DNA of 64,000 nucleotides, taken from Hyphomicrobiales bacterium. GTDB taxonomy: Bacteria > Pseudomonadota > Alphaproteobacteria > Rhizobiales > NORP267. Made by a program: the position numbers and the translations under genes. Within the stretch, counting starts at the first letter, position 1. Each line of letters starts with the position of its first letter. Positions 55,029 to 64,000 of the stretch are shown here, piece by piece. The DNA is taken from positions 213,544 to 277,543 of the forward strand of contig JAJFHA010000020.1 of NCBI GenBank assembly GCA_021775875.1, in the 5' to 3' direction. The notes beneath the pieces are model-generated. The model did no database searches. It had not been told where the DNA came from and was given only the letters and a program-made list of their open reading frames with translations.

Positions 55029-55739
55029 TCAGTCCATCGGGGTCTCGATACACAAAAATTCTGCGTCATCTGAAGCCTGTATTGAGAAATTTGTCACGCC
55101 GGAAATTCCCATTGCATCCCGCGCACCAAGCTCTTCGTCTTCAATCTTGATTTCACCCTTGAGGACAAACAAATAGACGCCGTTCGCCGCTTCACGCAGA
55201 TCATAATCAAGACTGGTCCCCCGGCTTAAATTGGCCAGGGAGAAGAACGCATTCTGGTTTATCGCCAGTGATCCGTCGCTGCCGTCGGGCGTTATGACCG
55301 TATGAAAACGGTTCCGACGGTCTTCAGCGGCAAAGATATTCTGGTCGTAGCGGGGCGTAATATTTTGCTCTTTCGGCAAAATCCAGATTTGCAGAAAATT
55401 CACCGGGTCAATGTCTGAACCATTATATTCTGAATGGGTAATGCCAGTCCCGGCGGACATGACCTGAACTTCGCCGGTTTCAATAACATGAACATTCCCC
55501 ATGCTGTCCTTGTGCTTCAGGGACCCGACAAGCGGGATCGATACAATTTCCATGTTTTCGTGCGGGTGGGTGGCGAACCCGCCGCTTGGCTGCACCACAT
55601 CATCGTTCAAAACTCGCAATTTGCCGAACCCCATCCGGTCGGGATCGTAATAGCCGGCAAAGCTGAAAGTATGGAAACTGTGCAGCCAGCCATGATCGGC
55701 AGTGCCGCGGGAATTGGCTTTATGGATGATTTTTTGCAT
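55029..55739 (-). CDS. Pirin family protein
   Basis: A 236-residue bicupin. ATG 55739 is chosen because AGGAG lies seven bases upstream and the family begins directly with KANSRGTADHGWLHSFHTFSFA. Metal ligands are the His residues in HGWLHSFHTF and THPHENMEIVSI. Pirins of this type often have quercetin-dioxygenase-like activity or act as redox-sensing cofactors. It is divergent from the HxlR regulator and probably controlled by it. Confidence 0.93.
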   Translation of the reverse strand: MQKIIHKANSRGTADHGWLHSFHTFSFAGYYDPDRMGFGKLRVLNDDVVQPSGGFATHPHENMEIVSIPLVGSLKHKDSMGNVHVIETGEVQVMSAGTGITHSEYNGSDIDPVNFLQIWILPKEQNITPRYDQNIFAAEDRRNRFHTVITPDGSDGSLAINQNAFFSLANLSRGTSLDYDLREAANGVYLFVLKGEIKIEDEELGARDAMGISGVTNFSIQASDDAEFLCIETPMD

Positions 55740-55795
55740 TTCTGTCTCCTGAATATCGGACATTTTCTCTGGTTGGAATGAATTATAAGGATTGG

Positions 55796-55830
55796 AGTTA
55801 CCACTTAAAAGTAGGTACCATTTGGTAACT
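55796..55830. promoter_or_regulatory. Probable operator between pirin and the HxlR regulator
   Basis: An inverted repeat AGTTACCA (55796-55803) and TGGTAACT (55823-55830) with a 19-base centre, which itself holds GGTACC, lies in the 110-base divergent gap. Its size and position match binding by a dimeric HxlR-type regulator. TA-rich sequence next to it may be the -10 region of either gene. Confidence 0.6.
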
Positions 55831-55849
55831 ATTAAATTTGGAGGATGCG

Positions 55850-56188
55850 ATGCTCGCCCCACCAGACGATTGCCCGCTTGAACCGTGTATCCGGATGCTA
55901 TCGCCAGCCTGGACCCTGCAGATCATTCATTATCTGAGCGACGGCACATTGCGGTTCGGCGAGTTGCGCCGGGCGCTTGGCAAAGTATCTTCGAAAGTCC
56001 TGACCACCAGACTTCGTGAGCTGGATCGTCTTGGCGTGATAGACCGCAAGGTTCTGCCCACCAACCCGCCAAATGTGGAATATAGCCTGACTCCCATGGG
56101 ACGGGACTTGCTTCCTTTATTGGCGACATTTTCGCAAGTAAGCGAGACCCTGCAAACCAAATATGGCATGTTTGAAACCGTTGAATGA
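55850..56188 (+). CDS. HxlR family transcriptional regulator
   Basis: A 112-residue winged-helix regulator from ATG 55850, with GGAGG immediately upstream. It has the family pattern DDCPLEPCIRMLSPAWTLQIIHYLSDGTLRFGELRRAL and a wing with RKVLPTNPPNVEYSLTPMG. Two Cys near the N-terminus (C8 and C13 in this numbering) could sense quinones or oxidants, as in YodB/QorR. It likely represses pirin and itself through the palindrome in the shared promoter. Confidence 0.92.
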   Translation: MLAPPDDCPLEPCIRMLSPAWTLQIIHYLSDGTLRFGELRRALGKVSSKVLTTRLRELDRLGVIDRKVLPTNPPNVEYSLTPMGRDLLPLLATFSQVSETLQTKYGMFETVE

Positions 56189-56226
56189 CGAACAGGCGTG
56201 TCGTAAATATTTCAGTGTGAGGCTAG

Positions 56227-56970
56227 ATGAAAGACAAAATTGTCCTGATCACAGGTGCAGCTTCGGGCATGGGAGCTGCCACCGCGCGTCTGTTTGCTGC
56301 TGCCGGAAGTGTCGTTGTTCCTGTAGATTTGGACGAGCCGGGATTGGAGAATATCGCTAGGGAGGTCAATGCCGAGATTTCGTTCGCCGGGGATATCTCG
56401 GATTCTGGATTTTGCGATCATTGCGTCGATGAAACATTGAATAAATACGGTCGTGTTGATGTGCTTGTTAACGCCGCTGGCATCATTCGCCGCACTGATG
56501 CGATCAATACAGATGATGACGAATGGCGGCGGGTCATGGCGGTTAATGTGGACGGGCTATTTTACATGTCCCGTGCTGCTGTCCGTCCTATGAAGGCACA
56601 AGGAGCGGGTGTTATTGTCAATTTTGGTTCCATTTGGGGCAGCATCGGCGCTGAAAATACACTTGCCTATTGCGCCTCCAAAGGTGCGGTCCACCAGATC
56701 ACCCGCGCCATGGCGCTCGACCACGCCACCGATGGTATTCGGATCAACGCGGTTTGTCCGGGCGAGGTGAATACCCCGATGCTGGCATCACAACGCGAGA
56801 ACCCTGTAACGCAATCGGATTTGCAGGCCCTTGCCGACGCGACCATCCCCATGAAGCGCCTCGCTGACCCGGAAGAGGTCGCGAAGGTCGTTCTATTTCT
56901 TGCTTCAGAGGATGCCAGCTACATGACAGGCGCATTGGTGCCGGTCGATGCGGGATATACGGCGCAGTAG
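56227..56970 (+). CDS. SDR family oxidoreductase
   Basis: A 247-residue short-chain dehydrogenase with the cofactor motif ITGAASGMGAATA, NAAGIIR, catalytic Ser in NFGSIWGSIG and YxxxK as YCASKGA. The Asp at the end of the second strand (VPVDLDE) favours NAD+ over NADP+. It follows the HxlR gene by 38 bases and may be part of the same transcript. Substrate unknown; glucose/ribitol-type or 3-ketoacyl reductases are similar. Confidence 0.88.
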   Translation: MKDKIVLITGAASGMGAATARLFAAAGSVVVPVDLDEPGLENIAREVNAEISFAGDISDSGFCDHCVDETLNKYGRVDVLVNAAGIIRRTDAINTDDDEWRRVMAVNVDGLFYMSRAAVRPMKAQGAGVIVNFGSIWGSIGAENTLAYCASKGAVHQITRAMALDHATDGIRINAVCPGEVNTPMLASQRENPVTQSDLQALADATIPMKRLADPEEVAKVVLFLASEDASYMTGALVPVDAGYTAQ

Positions 56971-57230
56971 AGGCACGGTTTCATACCCTTATTTCTGCCC
57001 CCATCATCTCTTGTTGGTGCTGCTGGAACATCTTGACGAATTCGCTGACGCGGAAAAACTGGATCAAGTGTTTGAAACCTTCATCAAAAAATATGAAGCG
57101 CCGCACGCTCAGATGAGGGGTTCGAAAAATGCATCGTAATAATTGTCATAATCGATTAATTTTATTGGATATGCCAGATTAACTCTGTGAAATTTGATGG
57201 GTCATTTTTTGGTCCGTACAAGGGAATATC

Positions 57231-58460
57231 ATGAACAGCAAAGATAGTATGGAACCGGGATATCGCTGGGTGATCGTGTTTGCTTCTGCCGCGATGCTGA
57301 CCATCGCGATGGGCATCATGGTCAATGGTCTTTCGGTGTTTTTCATTCCTTTGCACGAAGAGTTCAACTGGCAACGAGGCTCCGTTGCACTCATCAATTT
57401 CTCCGGGCTGATCGGATTGGCTCTGGGTGGAATTGTCATGGGGCCAATCGCAGACCGTAATGACACGCGAAAAATCTGTTTGTTCGGTGGCGTGGTACTG
57501 GGTCTTTGTTTGTTGGCAGCGTCCCGTGCCGAAGCCTTGTGGCAATTCTATATTCTGTTCTTTATTGCCGGATTTTTGGGGGCCGGAGCCTTGTTTTCGC
57601 CCTTAATTGCGAATGCTGGCAATTGGTTTAAAACCAGCGCCGGTCTGGCGATCGGAATAGTGTCCGCCGGCCAGGCTTTGGGCCAGGGCGGGGTGCCGTT
57701 TGGGACAGCGTTTCTCATTGGCACATTTGGCTGGCGCGGCGCATTCTTGGCATTGGGGCTCATCACAATAAGTGTGCTTGTCCCGCTCTCAGCTCTTATC
57801 CGAAAACCTCCTGTGTCCGCAACTGTGATAGGTAGCGGCAACGCGGCGCTCGACGACGTGTCGCCAGTCCCGCTCCCAACCAACGTTGTCGTCGCATGGC
57901 TCAGCGTGGCGGTATTGTTCTGCTGTACCTGCATGGCGGTGCCGTTGATGCATTTGGTGCCGCTTATCCAGGATCAGGGGTTTTCGCCTGAAGAAGCCAG
58001 TAGTGTCGTATTTCTAATGCTGATCCTTGCTATTCTGGGCCGGGTCGCCTTTGGCAAACTGGCTGATATGATCGGCGCACTGCCCGCTTATCTGTTCGCC
58101 TCATTGTGGCAAACGGTTCTGGTCTTCTTCTTCCTTCAGTTCGAAACCTTGAACGGATTTTACATTTTCGCAGCGATATTCGGTTTTGGTTATGCTGGCG
58201 TCATGACAGGGTTGCTGGTCTGTGTTCGTGTCCTGACGCCGTTGTCCAAGCGCGCATCGGCGCTGGGTATTGTTCTTGTATTCGCCTGGACGGGCCATGC
58301 CATTGGCGGGTATCAGGGTGGGTTCTTTTTTGACCTCACCGGAAATTATACTCAGTCCTACGCCAACGCCGCGATAGCTGGAATTATAAATCTGATCATC
58401 GTGGGGGCATTATATTTTACGATTTCACGGCGCAATACAGGTTCACTGCAAACGGCGTGA
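57231..58460 (+). CDS. MFS transporter (oxalate/formate antiporter or MCT-like)
   Basis: A 409-residue membrane protein with 12 helices. It has the MCT/OFA pattern WVIVFASAAMLTIAMG at helix 1, GVVLGLCLLAAS, and NWFKTSAGLAIGIVSAGQALGQG in helix 5. These carriers move monocarboxylates or dicarboxylates. A 260-base AT-rich gap upstream carries its promoter. Substrate not determined. Confidence 0.87.
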   Translation: MNSKDSMEPGYRWVIVFASAAMLTIAMGIMVNGLSVFFIPLHEEFNWQRGSVALINFSGLIGLALGGIVMGPIADRNDTRKICLFGGVVLGLCLLAASRAEALWQFYILFFIAGFLGAGALFSPLIANAGNWFKTSAGLAIGIVSAGQALGQGGVPFGTAFLIGTFGWRGAFLALGLITISVLVPLSALIRKPPVSATVIGSGNAALDDVSPVPLPTNVVVAWLSVAVLFCCTCMAVPLMHLVPLIQDQGFSPEEASSVVFLMLILAILGRVAFGKLADMIGALPAYLFASLWQTVLVFFFLQFETLNGFYIFAAIFGFGYAGVMTGLLVCVRVLTPLSKRASALGIVLVFAWTGHAIGGYQGGFFFDLTGNYTQSYANAAIAGIINLIIVGALYFTISRRNTGSLQTA

Positions 58461-58467
58461 AGTACAA

Positions 58468-58884
58468 TCAATCCCGCTCGGAAGGCAGGATATAGTCGGC
58501 GTCCCGGGGATACATTTCGAGCGGGTCGCCGTGGATGACATCGATCCGCGCCCGGGGTTTTACATAGACATCGGCTTCAAACAAAACCCCGCCTTCGCCA
58601 GAAACATAAATTTTGATCCGGTCATAGCCGTGGGACAGATGGGTGCTTTCAAATTCATCGAACCAGATTAATTGCTCGATCGTCACATCGTGAATTTCGC
58701 CAACGACGTTATGCCCCTGGCCGGGCTCATTGATCAGAACCGGCGATCCCCATTTCCCCGTAATATGCAGGGGAAAACGTTCCATGGTCTGAAACCTGCC
58801 CTCGCGCACGATGCCGGAGCGGTTTGCATCAAAATTATGAAATCCGTGTTTCAAGGTTCCATAGACAAAGAGTGGAATAGACAT
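58468..58884 (-). CDS. Gamma-glutamylcyclotransferase-like (AIG2) protein
   Basis: A 138-residue protein starting MSIPLFVYGTLKHGFHN at ATG 58884. The YGTL motif and the later FDEFES Glu are typical of the GGCT/AIG2 fold. Some members cyclise gamma-glutamyl amines or glutathione; others are not characterised. It follows azlD by two bases and is probably co-transcribed. Confidence 0.83.
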   Translation of the reverse strand: MSIPLFVYGTLKHGFHNFDANRSGIVREGRFQTMERFPLHITGKWGSPVLINEPGQGHNVVGEIHDVTIEQLIWFDEFESTHLSHGYDRIKIYVSGEGGVLFEADVYVKPRARIDVIHGDPLEMYPRDADYILPSERD

Positions 58885-58886
58885 TT

Positions 58887-59192
58887 TCAAACCAGCCAAA
58901 CGCCACCGGCGAGCAGGATGCTGATGCCGATTATGGAAGACAGTAATACATTATTTGTAAACCACATGGCCGTAAGCGTGAAGGCGAGGGCACCCAGTTC
59001 CAGCGACGATCCCTTCAGGGCAGCGGGGACCAGAATGGTCATGAGGGCGCAGCCTGGCAAGGCTTCGAGAAGGGGGCGGTATTTCTGGATATTTTTGAAC
59101 TGGATACCAATCAGGTATCCGGATGTCCGGCAGGCAAAAGCGATTGCGCCCATCATGAATATCGCAAGTAAAGCGCTGGCCGTATCAGTCAT
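58887..59192 (-). CDS. AzlD family branched-chain amino acid exporter subunit
   Basis: A 101-residue membrane protein with three helices, beginning MTDTASALLAIFMMGAIAFA and containing RTSGYLIG and LPGCALMTILVPAALKGS, as in AzlD. It partners AzlC in export of branched-chain amino acids or analogues. The start overlaps the azlC stop by eight bases. Confidence 0.87.
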   Translation of the reverse strand: MTDTASALLAIFMMGAIAFACRTSGYLIGIQFKNIQKYRPLLEALPGCALMTILVPAALKGSSLELGALAFTLTAMWFTNNVLLSSIIGISILLAGGVWLV

Positions 59193-59892
59193 TTGATGCC
59201 TTCGCTTTTACAATGCCGGTTATGGTTCCGGCCATTACCGAAATAATCATGATGGCCGATGGCGGAAGATTGAAGAACGAAAGCGCCGCCGCCATCAAGC
59301 CCGATATGGTCCAGGGCATCCAGTTTTTGCTGCTACTCCGGATGACCATCATCATGATCATCCCGATAAACAATACGCCCGCATATTGTAGCGAGGCGAC
59401 CATGTCCGGCGTCAGGATATTGGTGAAAGTGGCGCCGATAAACGTACCTGCAATCCAGGTCACATACATAGCGAGGCCACCACCAACAAGAACACCCAGC
59501 GGATCGTGAGGTTCTTTCAGGTTCATGACCATCACGGCGTTGGGGTCCAGCAATATTGAAAATCCCGCCATTCGCGTAAACAATGATCTCTCAGTGATAT
59601 GGGGAATCATTGCAATGCTGAGCAAAGACAACCGGCTGCTGATCAAAACGGTTGAAACAGCAAGGGTGGCATACGGTAGGGGTGTTTGCCAGAATTCCAG
59701 CGCTGCAAATTGACCGGCAGCCGAGAAAAATGTGGCGCTCATCAGGACGGCTTGAAAGACGCTCAGACCGGCGCTTGCCGCAGCAATACCAAACAGGATC
59801 GCGAACAAAGTGCCGCTTGCCGCAAATCCGAAATTGGATTTGGCACCGGCTTTCATACTCGTCAAAAATGAACTTTTAGAAGATATGGTCAT
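59185..59892 (-). CDS. AzlC family branched-chain amino acid exporter
   Basis: A 235-residue membrane protein with about six helices and the AzlC patterns FGIAAASAGLSVFQAVLMSA and FAALEFW. It is the main subunit of the AzlCD exporter. It is the first gene of the azlC-azlD-GGCT-like operon. The 164-base gap upstream, divergent from nadE, holds its promoter. Confidence 0.88.
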   Translation of the reverse strand: MTISSKSSFLTSMKAGAKSNFGFAASGTLFAILFGIAAASAGLSVFQAVLMSATFFSAAGQFAALEFWQTPLPYATLAVSTVLISSRLSLLSIAMIPHITERSLFTRMAGFSILLDPNAVMVMNLKEPHDPLGVLVGGGLAMYVTWIAGTFIGATFTNILTPDMVASLQYAGVLFIGMIMMMVIRSSSKNWMPWTISGLMAAALSFFNLPPSAIMIISVMAGTITGIVKAKASND

Positions 59893-60056
59893 CGACCGCC
59901 TTTGGAAGGATCAACCTAAACCTCTATCGATTTTAGCTATCAATGGGAAGATCAACATCAAGGCAAGTTGAGATAATTTGAAACCAACGGTAAAATCCGG
60001 ATACCCATTACCAATCACACATTGCTCTTGAAATCAGGTCACGCTAAACCCCGCTT

Positions 60057-61736
60057 ATGACAAACAGAAATCTCGACAGGCTGGCCATCGCGGTCGCCCA
60101 ATTAAACCCGACCGTTGGCGACATTGACGGCAATCTCGCCAAGGCGCGTGATGCGCTTGCCACTGCTCATGCGCTCGGCGCTGATCTGGTGCTTTTCACC
60201 GAATTATTCATTTCGGGCTATCCGCCGGAAGACCTGGTTTTGAAACGTGCGTTTCAGGAGCGCTGCCGGGAAGCGGTGGAAGCCCTCGCGATCGAGACCG
60301 GCAAAGGCTGTCCGGCGGTCCTGATGGGGACGCCGTGGCGCGACGGTGACAAACTCCACAATGCGATGGCCCTGCTTGATGATGGCAAGGTGCAGACGCT
60401 TCGCTACAAGGTTGATCTGCCGAATTATGGTGTCTTTGACGAAAAGCGGGTGTTTGACGCTGGCCCCATGCCCGGGCCGCTCAATTTCCGGGGCGTACGG
60501 CTCGGCGTTCCGATTTGCGAAGATATCTGGGACGAAGATGTTTGCGAATGCCTGGAAGAAAATGCCGCAGAAATTTTACTTGTCCCCAACGGTTCGCCGT
60601 TCCGTATCGACAAACAGGAAGTGCGCCTCAATGTGGTTGTGTCCAGGGTCACTGAAACCGGCCTGCCGATGCTTTATGCCAATATGGTTGGCGGCCAGGA
60701 TGAACTGGTTTTTGACGGTGCGTCTTTTGCCCTGAATGCGGACCGTTCTTTAGCGCTGCAAATGCCGTCATTCAGCGAAACGATTGCTTTGACAATCTGG
60801 AACCGGACCGCTGATGGTTGGGTAATGGAACCGGGCGAGATTGTCCCCTTGCACGATGGCGACGCCGAAATTTACGCCGCCTGCATGTTGGGCCTGCGTG
60901 ATTACGTGAACAAAAACGGATTCAAGGACGTGGTGCTCGGATTGTCGGGAGGAATTGATTCCGCGATCTGTGCAGCCCTTGCCGTTGATGCCCTTGGCGC
61001 AGACCGGGTTCATTGTGTCATGCTGCCGTATAAATACACATCATCCCGTTCTCTCGAAGATGCCGCCGCCTGTGCTGAAGCCCTTGGGGTGCGTTATGAT
61101 ACGTTGCCGATCGGCGGGCCGGTTGATGCCTTTGAATCCGCGCTCGCGCCAATGTTTGCTGAAACCCAGCCGGATACGACGGAAGAAAATATCCAGTCGC
61201 GTACCCGGGGCACGATCCTGATGGCGATCTCCAACAAGTTCGGATCGATGGTCGTCACCACCGGTAACAAATCTGAAGTTTCCGTTGGCTATGCCACGCT
61301 TTATGGCGACATGAATGGCGGCTTCAACCCGATCAAGGATCTTTACAAGATGCAGGTTTATGCCCTGTCCCGCTGGCGCAATAATGCAAAACCTGTTGGC
61401 GCTTTGGGGCCGGACGGCATTGTCATTCCTGACGCCATTATTACGCGTCCGCCGACGGCGGAATTGAGGGAAGATCAGACCGATCAGGACAGTTTGCCAC
61501 CCTACGAAATTCTCGACGACATTCTTGAATGCCTGATCGAAAAGGAAATGTCGGTGGAGGATATCGTTGCCCGCAATCACGATGTGGGAACTGTGCGGCG
61601 CATCGAGCATTTGCTTTATATCGCTGAGTATAAGCGCCGCCAGGCAGCGCCCGGGGTTCGGGTAACCGAGCGCAATTTTGGCAAGGACCGGCGCTATCCA
61701 ATCACCAATGGTTTCCGGGATGGGGCATCAAAATGA
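60057..61736 (+). CDS. nadE: Glutamine-dependent NAD+ synthetase
   Basis: A 559-residue two-domain enzyme. The N-terminal nitrilase-like glutaminase has Glu in [14 protein letters not shown], Lys in [10 protein letters not shown] and Cys in VPICEDIWD. The C-terminal synthetase has the ATP pyrophosphatase loop [14 protein letters not shown] and the [17 protein letters not shown] segment. It converts deamido-NAD+ to NAD+ with glutamine as the nitrogen donor. It overlaps gltX by four bases. Confidence 0.95.
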   Translation: MTNRNLDRLAIAVAQLNPTVGDIDGNLAKARDALATAHALGADLVLFTELFISGYPPEDLVLKRAFQERCREAVEALAIETGKGCPAVLMGTPWRDGDKLHNAMALLDDGKVQTLRYKVDLPNYGVFDEKRVFDAGPMPGPLNFRGVRLGVPICEDIWDEDVCECLEENAAEILLVPNGSPFRIDKQEVRLNVVVSRVTETGLPMLYANMVGGQDELVFDGASFALNADRSLALQMPSFSETIALTIWNRTADGWVMEPGEIVPLHDGDAEIYAACMLGLRDYVNKNGFKDVVLGLSGGIDSAICAALAVDALGADRVHCVMLPYKYTSSRSLEDAAACAEALGVRYDTLPIGGPVDAFESALAPMFAETQPDTTEENIQSRTRGTILMAISNKFGSMVVTTGNKSEVSVGYATLYGDMNGGFNPIKDLYKMQVYALSRWRNNAKPVGALGPDGIVIPDAIITRPPTAELREDQTDQDSLPPYEILDDILECLIEKEMSVEDIVARNHDVGTVRRIEHLLYIAEYKRRQAAPGVRVTERNFGKDRRYPITNGFRDGASK

Positions 61737-63061
61737 CCACCAAAGTCCGCTTCGCGCCGTCTCCAACCGGCTATATTCATATCGGCAATGCCCGCACGGC
61801 TTTGTTGAATTGGCTCTATTCCCGCGATACCGGCGGCACGTTTCTGCTTCGGCTTGACGATACCGATGTCGAGCGCTCGAAAACCGAATATGCCGAAGCC
61901 ATTGTCGAAGATTTGGCCTGGCTTGGTATTGTGCCGGATGAGGTGGCGCGACAGTCTGACCGGACGGAAAAGTATGATGTGACGGCTGAGCGTCTGAAAG
62001 CCGATGGCCGACTTTACGCTTGCTATGAAACGCCCGACGAACTGGAGCGAAAGCGAAAACGTTTGCTGGCGCGGGGTCGTCCTCCGGTCTATGACCGGGC
62101 TGCCCTGGATCTGGATGCAGGGCAAATTGCTGCCCTTGAAGCCGAGGACCGCAAACCCCATTGGCGGTTCAAACTGGAAAACCGTGCTGTCCGTTGGAAA
62201 GATGAAGTGCGTGGCAACCAGTCTATCGAAGCAGGCTCCTTGTCTGACCCGGTTCTGATCCGTGCCGACGGGTCTTACCTCTACACCTTGCCAAGCGTCG
62301 TGGATGATATCGAATATGGCGTCACCCTGATTGTGCGGGGCGAAGACCATGTGGCCAATACCGGCGTGCAGATCCAGATTTTCGAAGCCCTCGGTGCGAC
62401 CCCGCCGGGCTTTGCCCATCACAATCTTTTAACCGACGCGTCTGGCGAGGGCCTTTCCAAACGCATGGAGTCCCTGTCATTGCGAAGTTTGCGTAGCGAC
62501 GGGTTTGAACCGATGGCGGTTGCCAGCCTTGCCACAACCATTGGTACATCTGAACCTGTCAGCCCGCACCCGGACATAACGGCGCTGGCGACAATTTTCG
62601 GCTTCTCGAAAATTTCCCGTAGCCCTGCCCGTTTTGATTATGCCGAGCTGGAAAGCCTGAATGCAAAATTGCTGCATCAAACACCTTTTGCAGATGCTGC
62701 ATCCCGCTTATCTGAGCTTGATATTTCCGGTGGTGAAGAATTCTGGAACGCGGTGCGTGGGAACCTGGAAAAATTCGCCGACATTTCGCTCTGGTGGAAT
62801 GTGGTTGCCGGAGACGTAAATGCCGCCGCCGACAACCTGGAATTTCTTGGTAAAGCCGCTTCCCTGTTACCGTCAGAACCATGGGATGAAGCGACATGGT
62901 CCGCCTGGACCGGGAGTGTCAAAGCTGAAACGGGTGCAAAGGGCAGGGAGTTGTTTCACCCTCTTCGCAAAGCTCTGACAGGGGAAGATCGCGGCCCGGA
63001 AATGAGTGTCCTGCTGCCCCTGATAGGTCGCGAAACCGTGTTAAAGCGATTAGCGGGCTAA
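61733..63061 (+). CDS. gltX: Glutamyl-tRNA synthetase
   Basis: A 442-residue class I synthetase with the HIGH motif in [17 protein letters not shown] and the KMSKS-type loop [10 protein letters not shown]. Alphaproteobacteria often carry two copies, one of which charges tRNA-Gln with Glu for later transamidation. The short length and [13 protein letters not shown] loop resemble the second type, but the tRNA specificity cannot be read here. It is translationally coupled to nadE. Confidence 0.92.
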   Translation: MTTKVRFAPSPTGYIHIGNARTALLNWLYSRDTGGTFLLRLDDTDVERSKTEYAEAIVEDLAWLGIVPDEVARQSDRTEKYDVTAERLKADGRLYACYETPDELERKRKRLLARGRPPVYDRAALDLDAGQIAALEAEDRKPHWRFKLENRAVRWKDEVRGNQSIEAGSLSDPVLIRADGSYLYTLPSVVDDIEYGVTLIVRGEDHVANTGVQIQIFEALGATPPGFAHHNLLTDASGEGLSKRMESLSLRSLRSDGFEPMAVASLATTIGTSEPVSPHPDITALATIFGFSKISRSPARFDYAELESLNAKLLHQTPFADAASRLSELDISGGEEFWNAVRGNLEKFADISLWWNVVAGDVNAAADNLEFLGKAASLLPSEPWDEATWSAWTGSVKAETGAKGRELFHPLRKALTGEDRGPEMSVLLPLIGRETVLKRLAG

Positions 63062-63064
63062 GGT

Positions 63065-64000
63065 TTAACCTGCATTGTCATTTTTCCCGGTGCTATTTTC
63101 GTTGCGGTCAATCTCAAGCACGGATTTGTCCCCGGCGTGCGTTGGGGATTGAGAAAAATCCTTGCGGACATCGTCTGCGCTGGTGGCAAATCGGCTGTTG
63201 ATATGAGCCTTGTCCACTTCAGGTTCAGGTGCGTCGCCGTTTTTAGCGGCGATCCTGGCTTCAATTGCTCCGGCATTGTTATCCGGCCCGGACTGGTCCA
63301 GATCGCGCAACGGCAGGTTTCCAAGAAGGACACTGCCCGGGGCAGCCGTACTGCTATTCCGCGCCGTGTCCGATGCTGGAACATTGCCGTCGGCCTCCCG
63401 GTCGCCTGTCACCATGGCTTCTTCAAGTTCCCGAGCGGCCTGAGCATCAAGAGAGGCTTCAAGTTGCAGGGTTGTGGCATTGCAACTGCACCCGCGAACC
63501 ACTTCGCGGCGGAACCGCCAGGCATTGTCCAGCGCGTCGTAAGGTTGCCCTTGCGTTGTCGTCATTTGTTCGGTGGACCCGCCCGGATTTGGGTGGACAT
63601 ATAATTGCACATCTGATGTCGGGCACATCGAATTGCAGGTGCCTGCATCTTCCCCGAATCGGCTCGGCAGGGTTGAAAAGCTGATCGGGAAATAAAACCC
63701 GTCACAGGTGCGGACACAGAGCGTGCGGTAGGTTGTTATATCTCCCAACAAGCGGCCGCCCTGCGGGTTCATGGATCTGGGCCTGGACAAAATCCCTGCG
63801 GACGGGTCCTGGAACAGGCGGAACCGCGCCCGGCTGCGAGGCGCGAAACGGCGATATTGCGGGCCGCACTGATACCGGCCAAGCGATTGCATCAAGCGGT
63901 CGCGGACCGGGTCCGGCCGGTTGTCGCTAAAAATATCCCGGCGCTGGCGGTTGAGTGAGGCAAGGTTATCCTGCATCTCTTCCATCTGACCTTCGATCTG
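63065..64000 (-). CDS. DUF2865 domain protein (N-terminus outside the window)
   Basis: The open frame continues to the right edge, so only the last 311 residues are seen. It has the DUF2865 core YRTLCVRTCDGFYFPISFST, CNSMCPTSDVQLYVHPN and a flanking RFRREVVRGCSCN. Conserved Cys in this domain probably form disulfides in the periplasm. The region before it is helical (LASLNRQRRDIF). The last 110 residues are low complexity. DUF2865 is found in Hyphomicrobiales and relatives; function unknown. Its stop lies four bases from the gltX stop (convergent). Confidence 0.82.
   Translation of the reverse strand, partial: QIEGQMEEMQDNLASLNRQRRDIFSDNRPDPVRDRLMQSLGRYQCGPQYRRFAPRSRARFRLFQDPSAGILSRPRSMNPQGGRLLGDITTYRTLCVRTCDGFYFPISFSTLPSRFGEDAGTCNSMCPTSDVQLYVHPNPGGSTEQMTTTQGQPYDALDNAWRFRREVVRGCSCNATTLQLEASLDAQAARELEEAMVTGDREADGNVPASDTARNSSTAAPGSVLLGNLPLRDLDQSGPDNNAGAIEARIAAKNGDAPEPEVDKAHINSRFATSADDVRKDFSQSPTHAGDKSVLEIDRNENSTGKNDNAG

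Noticed and set aside
54823-55176. Open frames between the PKS and pirin genes
   Set aside because: They run antisense into both genes or lack a ribosome site and domain; treated as promoter and 3' flank.

Overview
The window reads as a chromosomal segment of an alphaproteobacterium. It has moderate GC, tightly packed genes with many 1-4 base stop/start overlaps, and families typical of that class: DUF3305/DUF3306, DUF6494, DUF6505, DUF6352, DUF2865, a class II DAHP synthase and a split tungstate transporter. No rRNA, tRNA, insertion sequence, prophage or CRISPR array was seen. The genus cannot be named from the sequence.

Region 1 (1-17,466) is a formate dehydrogenase maturation and supply neighbourhood. 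It opens with the last codons of a probable formate dehydrogenase gamma subunit. Next come a WD40-cytochrome c fusion, a 42-residue membrane peptide, a DegP-like protease, DUF6494, a lipoate/biotin-ligase-like protein, DUF6505, DUF6352, a 700-residue polyferredoxin on the opposite strand, and DUF3305/DUF3306. An ankyrin protein, a DUF3144-like protein, TrhO, a glutathione S-transferase and a trypsin-like protease follow. The tungstate transporter tupB-tupC-tupA then shares an operon with a secreted subtilisin-like protease. The catalytic subunits lie outside the window. The tungstate transporter suggests, but does not prove, a tungsten-type enzyme.

Region 2 (17,483-25,760): after a small cytochrome c comes an uninterrupted operon for aerobic CoA-dependent breakdown of an aromatic acid, best matched to 2-aminobenzoate (anthranilate). 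It holds a flavin monooxygenase/old-yellow-enzyme fusion, an SDR, a MarR regulator, an enoyl-CoA hydratase, an acyl-CoA dehydrogenase, a benzoate-CoA-ligase-like enzyme and RidA. It ends in a clear bidirectional terminator shared with an L,D-transpeptidase gene.

Region 3 (26,700-31,655) is the most unusual part. It encodes a DUF6969-like protein, an exported cupredoxin-like protein, a 97-residue exported protein with 12 cysteines in NPC/GAC repeats, an exported formylglycine-generating-enzyme-like (SUMF1) protein, a 498-residue fusion of about 59 repeat cysteines to a cytochrome P460 domain, and an exported nuclease-fold protein without the usual catalytic residues. All but the first act outside the cytoplasm. 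I infer a periplasmic cysteine-repeat/haem system that may bind copper or be post-translationally modified.

Region 4 (31,672-64,000) is mixed. It includes a response regulator/histidine kinase pair, two MFS transporters, a Sel1-type membrane protein, phosphoglycolate phosphatase, gabD with a structured leader, rpiA, glutathione reductase, a class V aminotransferase, a small outer-membrane protein with secretin-like motifs, a hydrolase, a YbdK-like ligase, a VIT transporter and a CPBP-sulfotransferase fusion. Further on are class II DAHP synthase with a hairpin leader, an isochorismatase-like hydrolase, adenine deaminase, a type III polyketide synthase with an ICMT-like methyltransferase, pirin divergent from an HxlR regulator, an SDR, AzlCD, NAD synthetase, a glutamyl-tRNA synthetase and a truncated DUF2865 protein.
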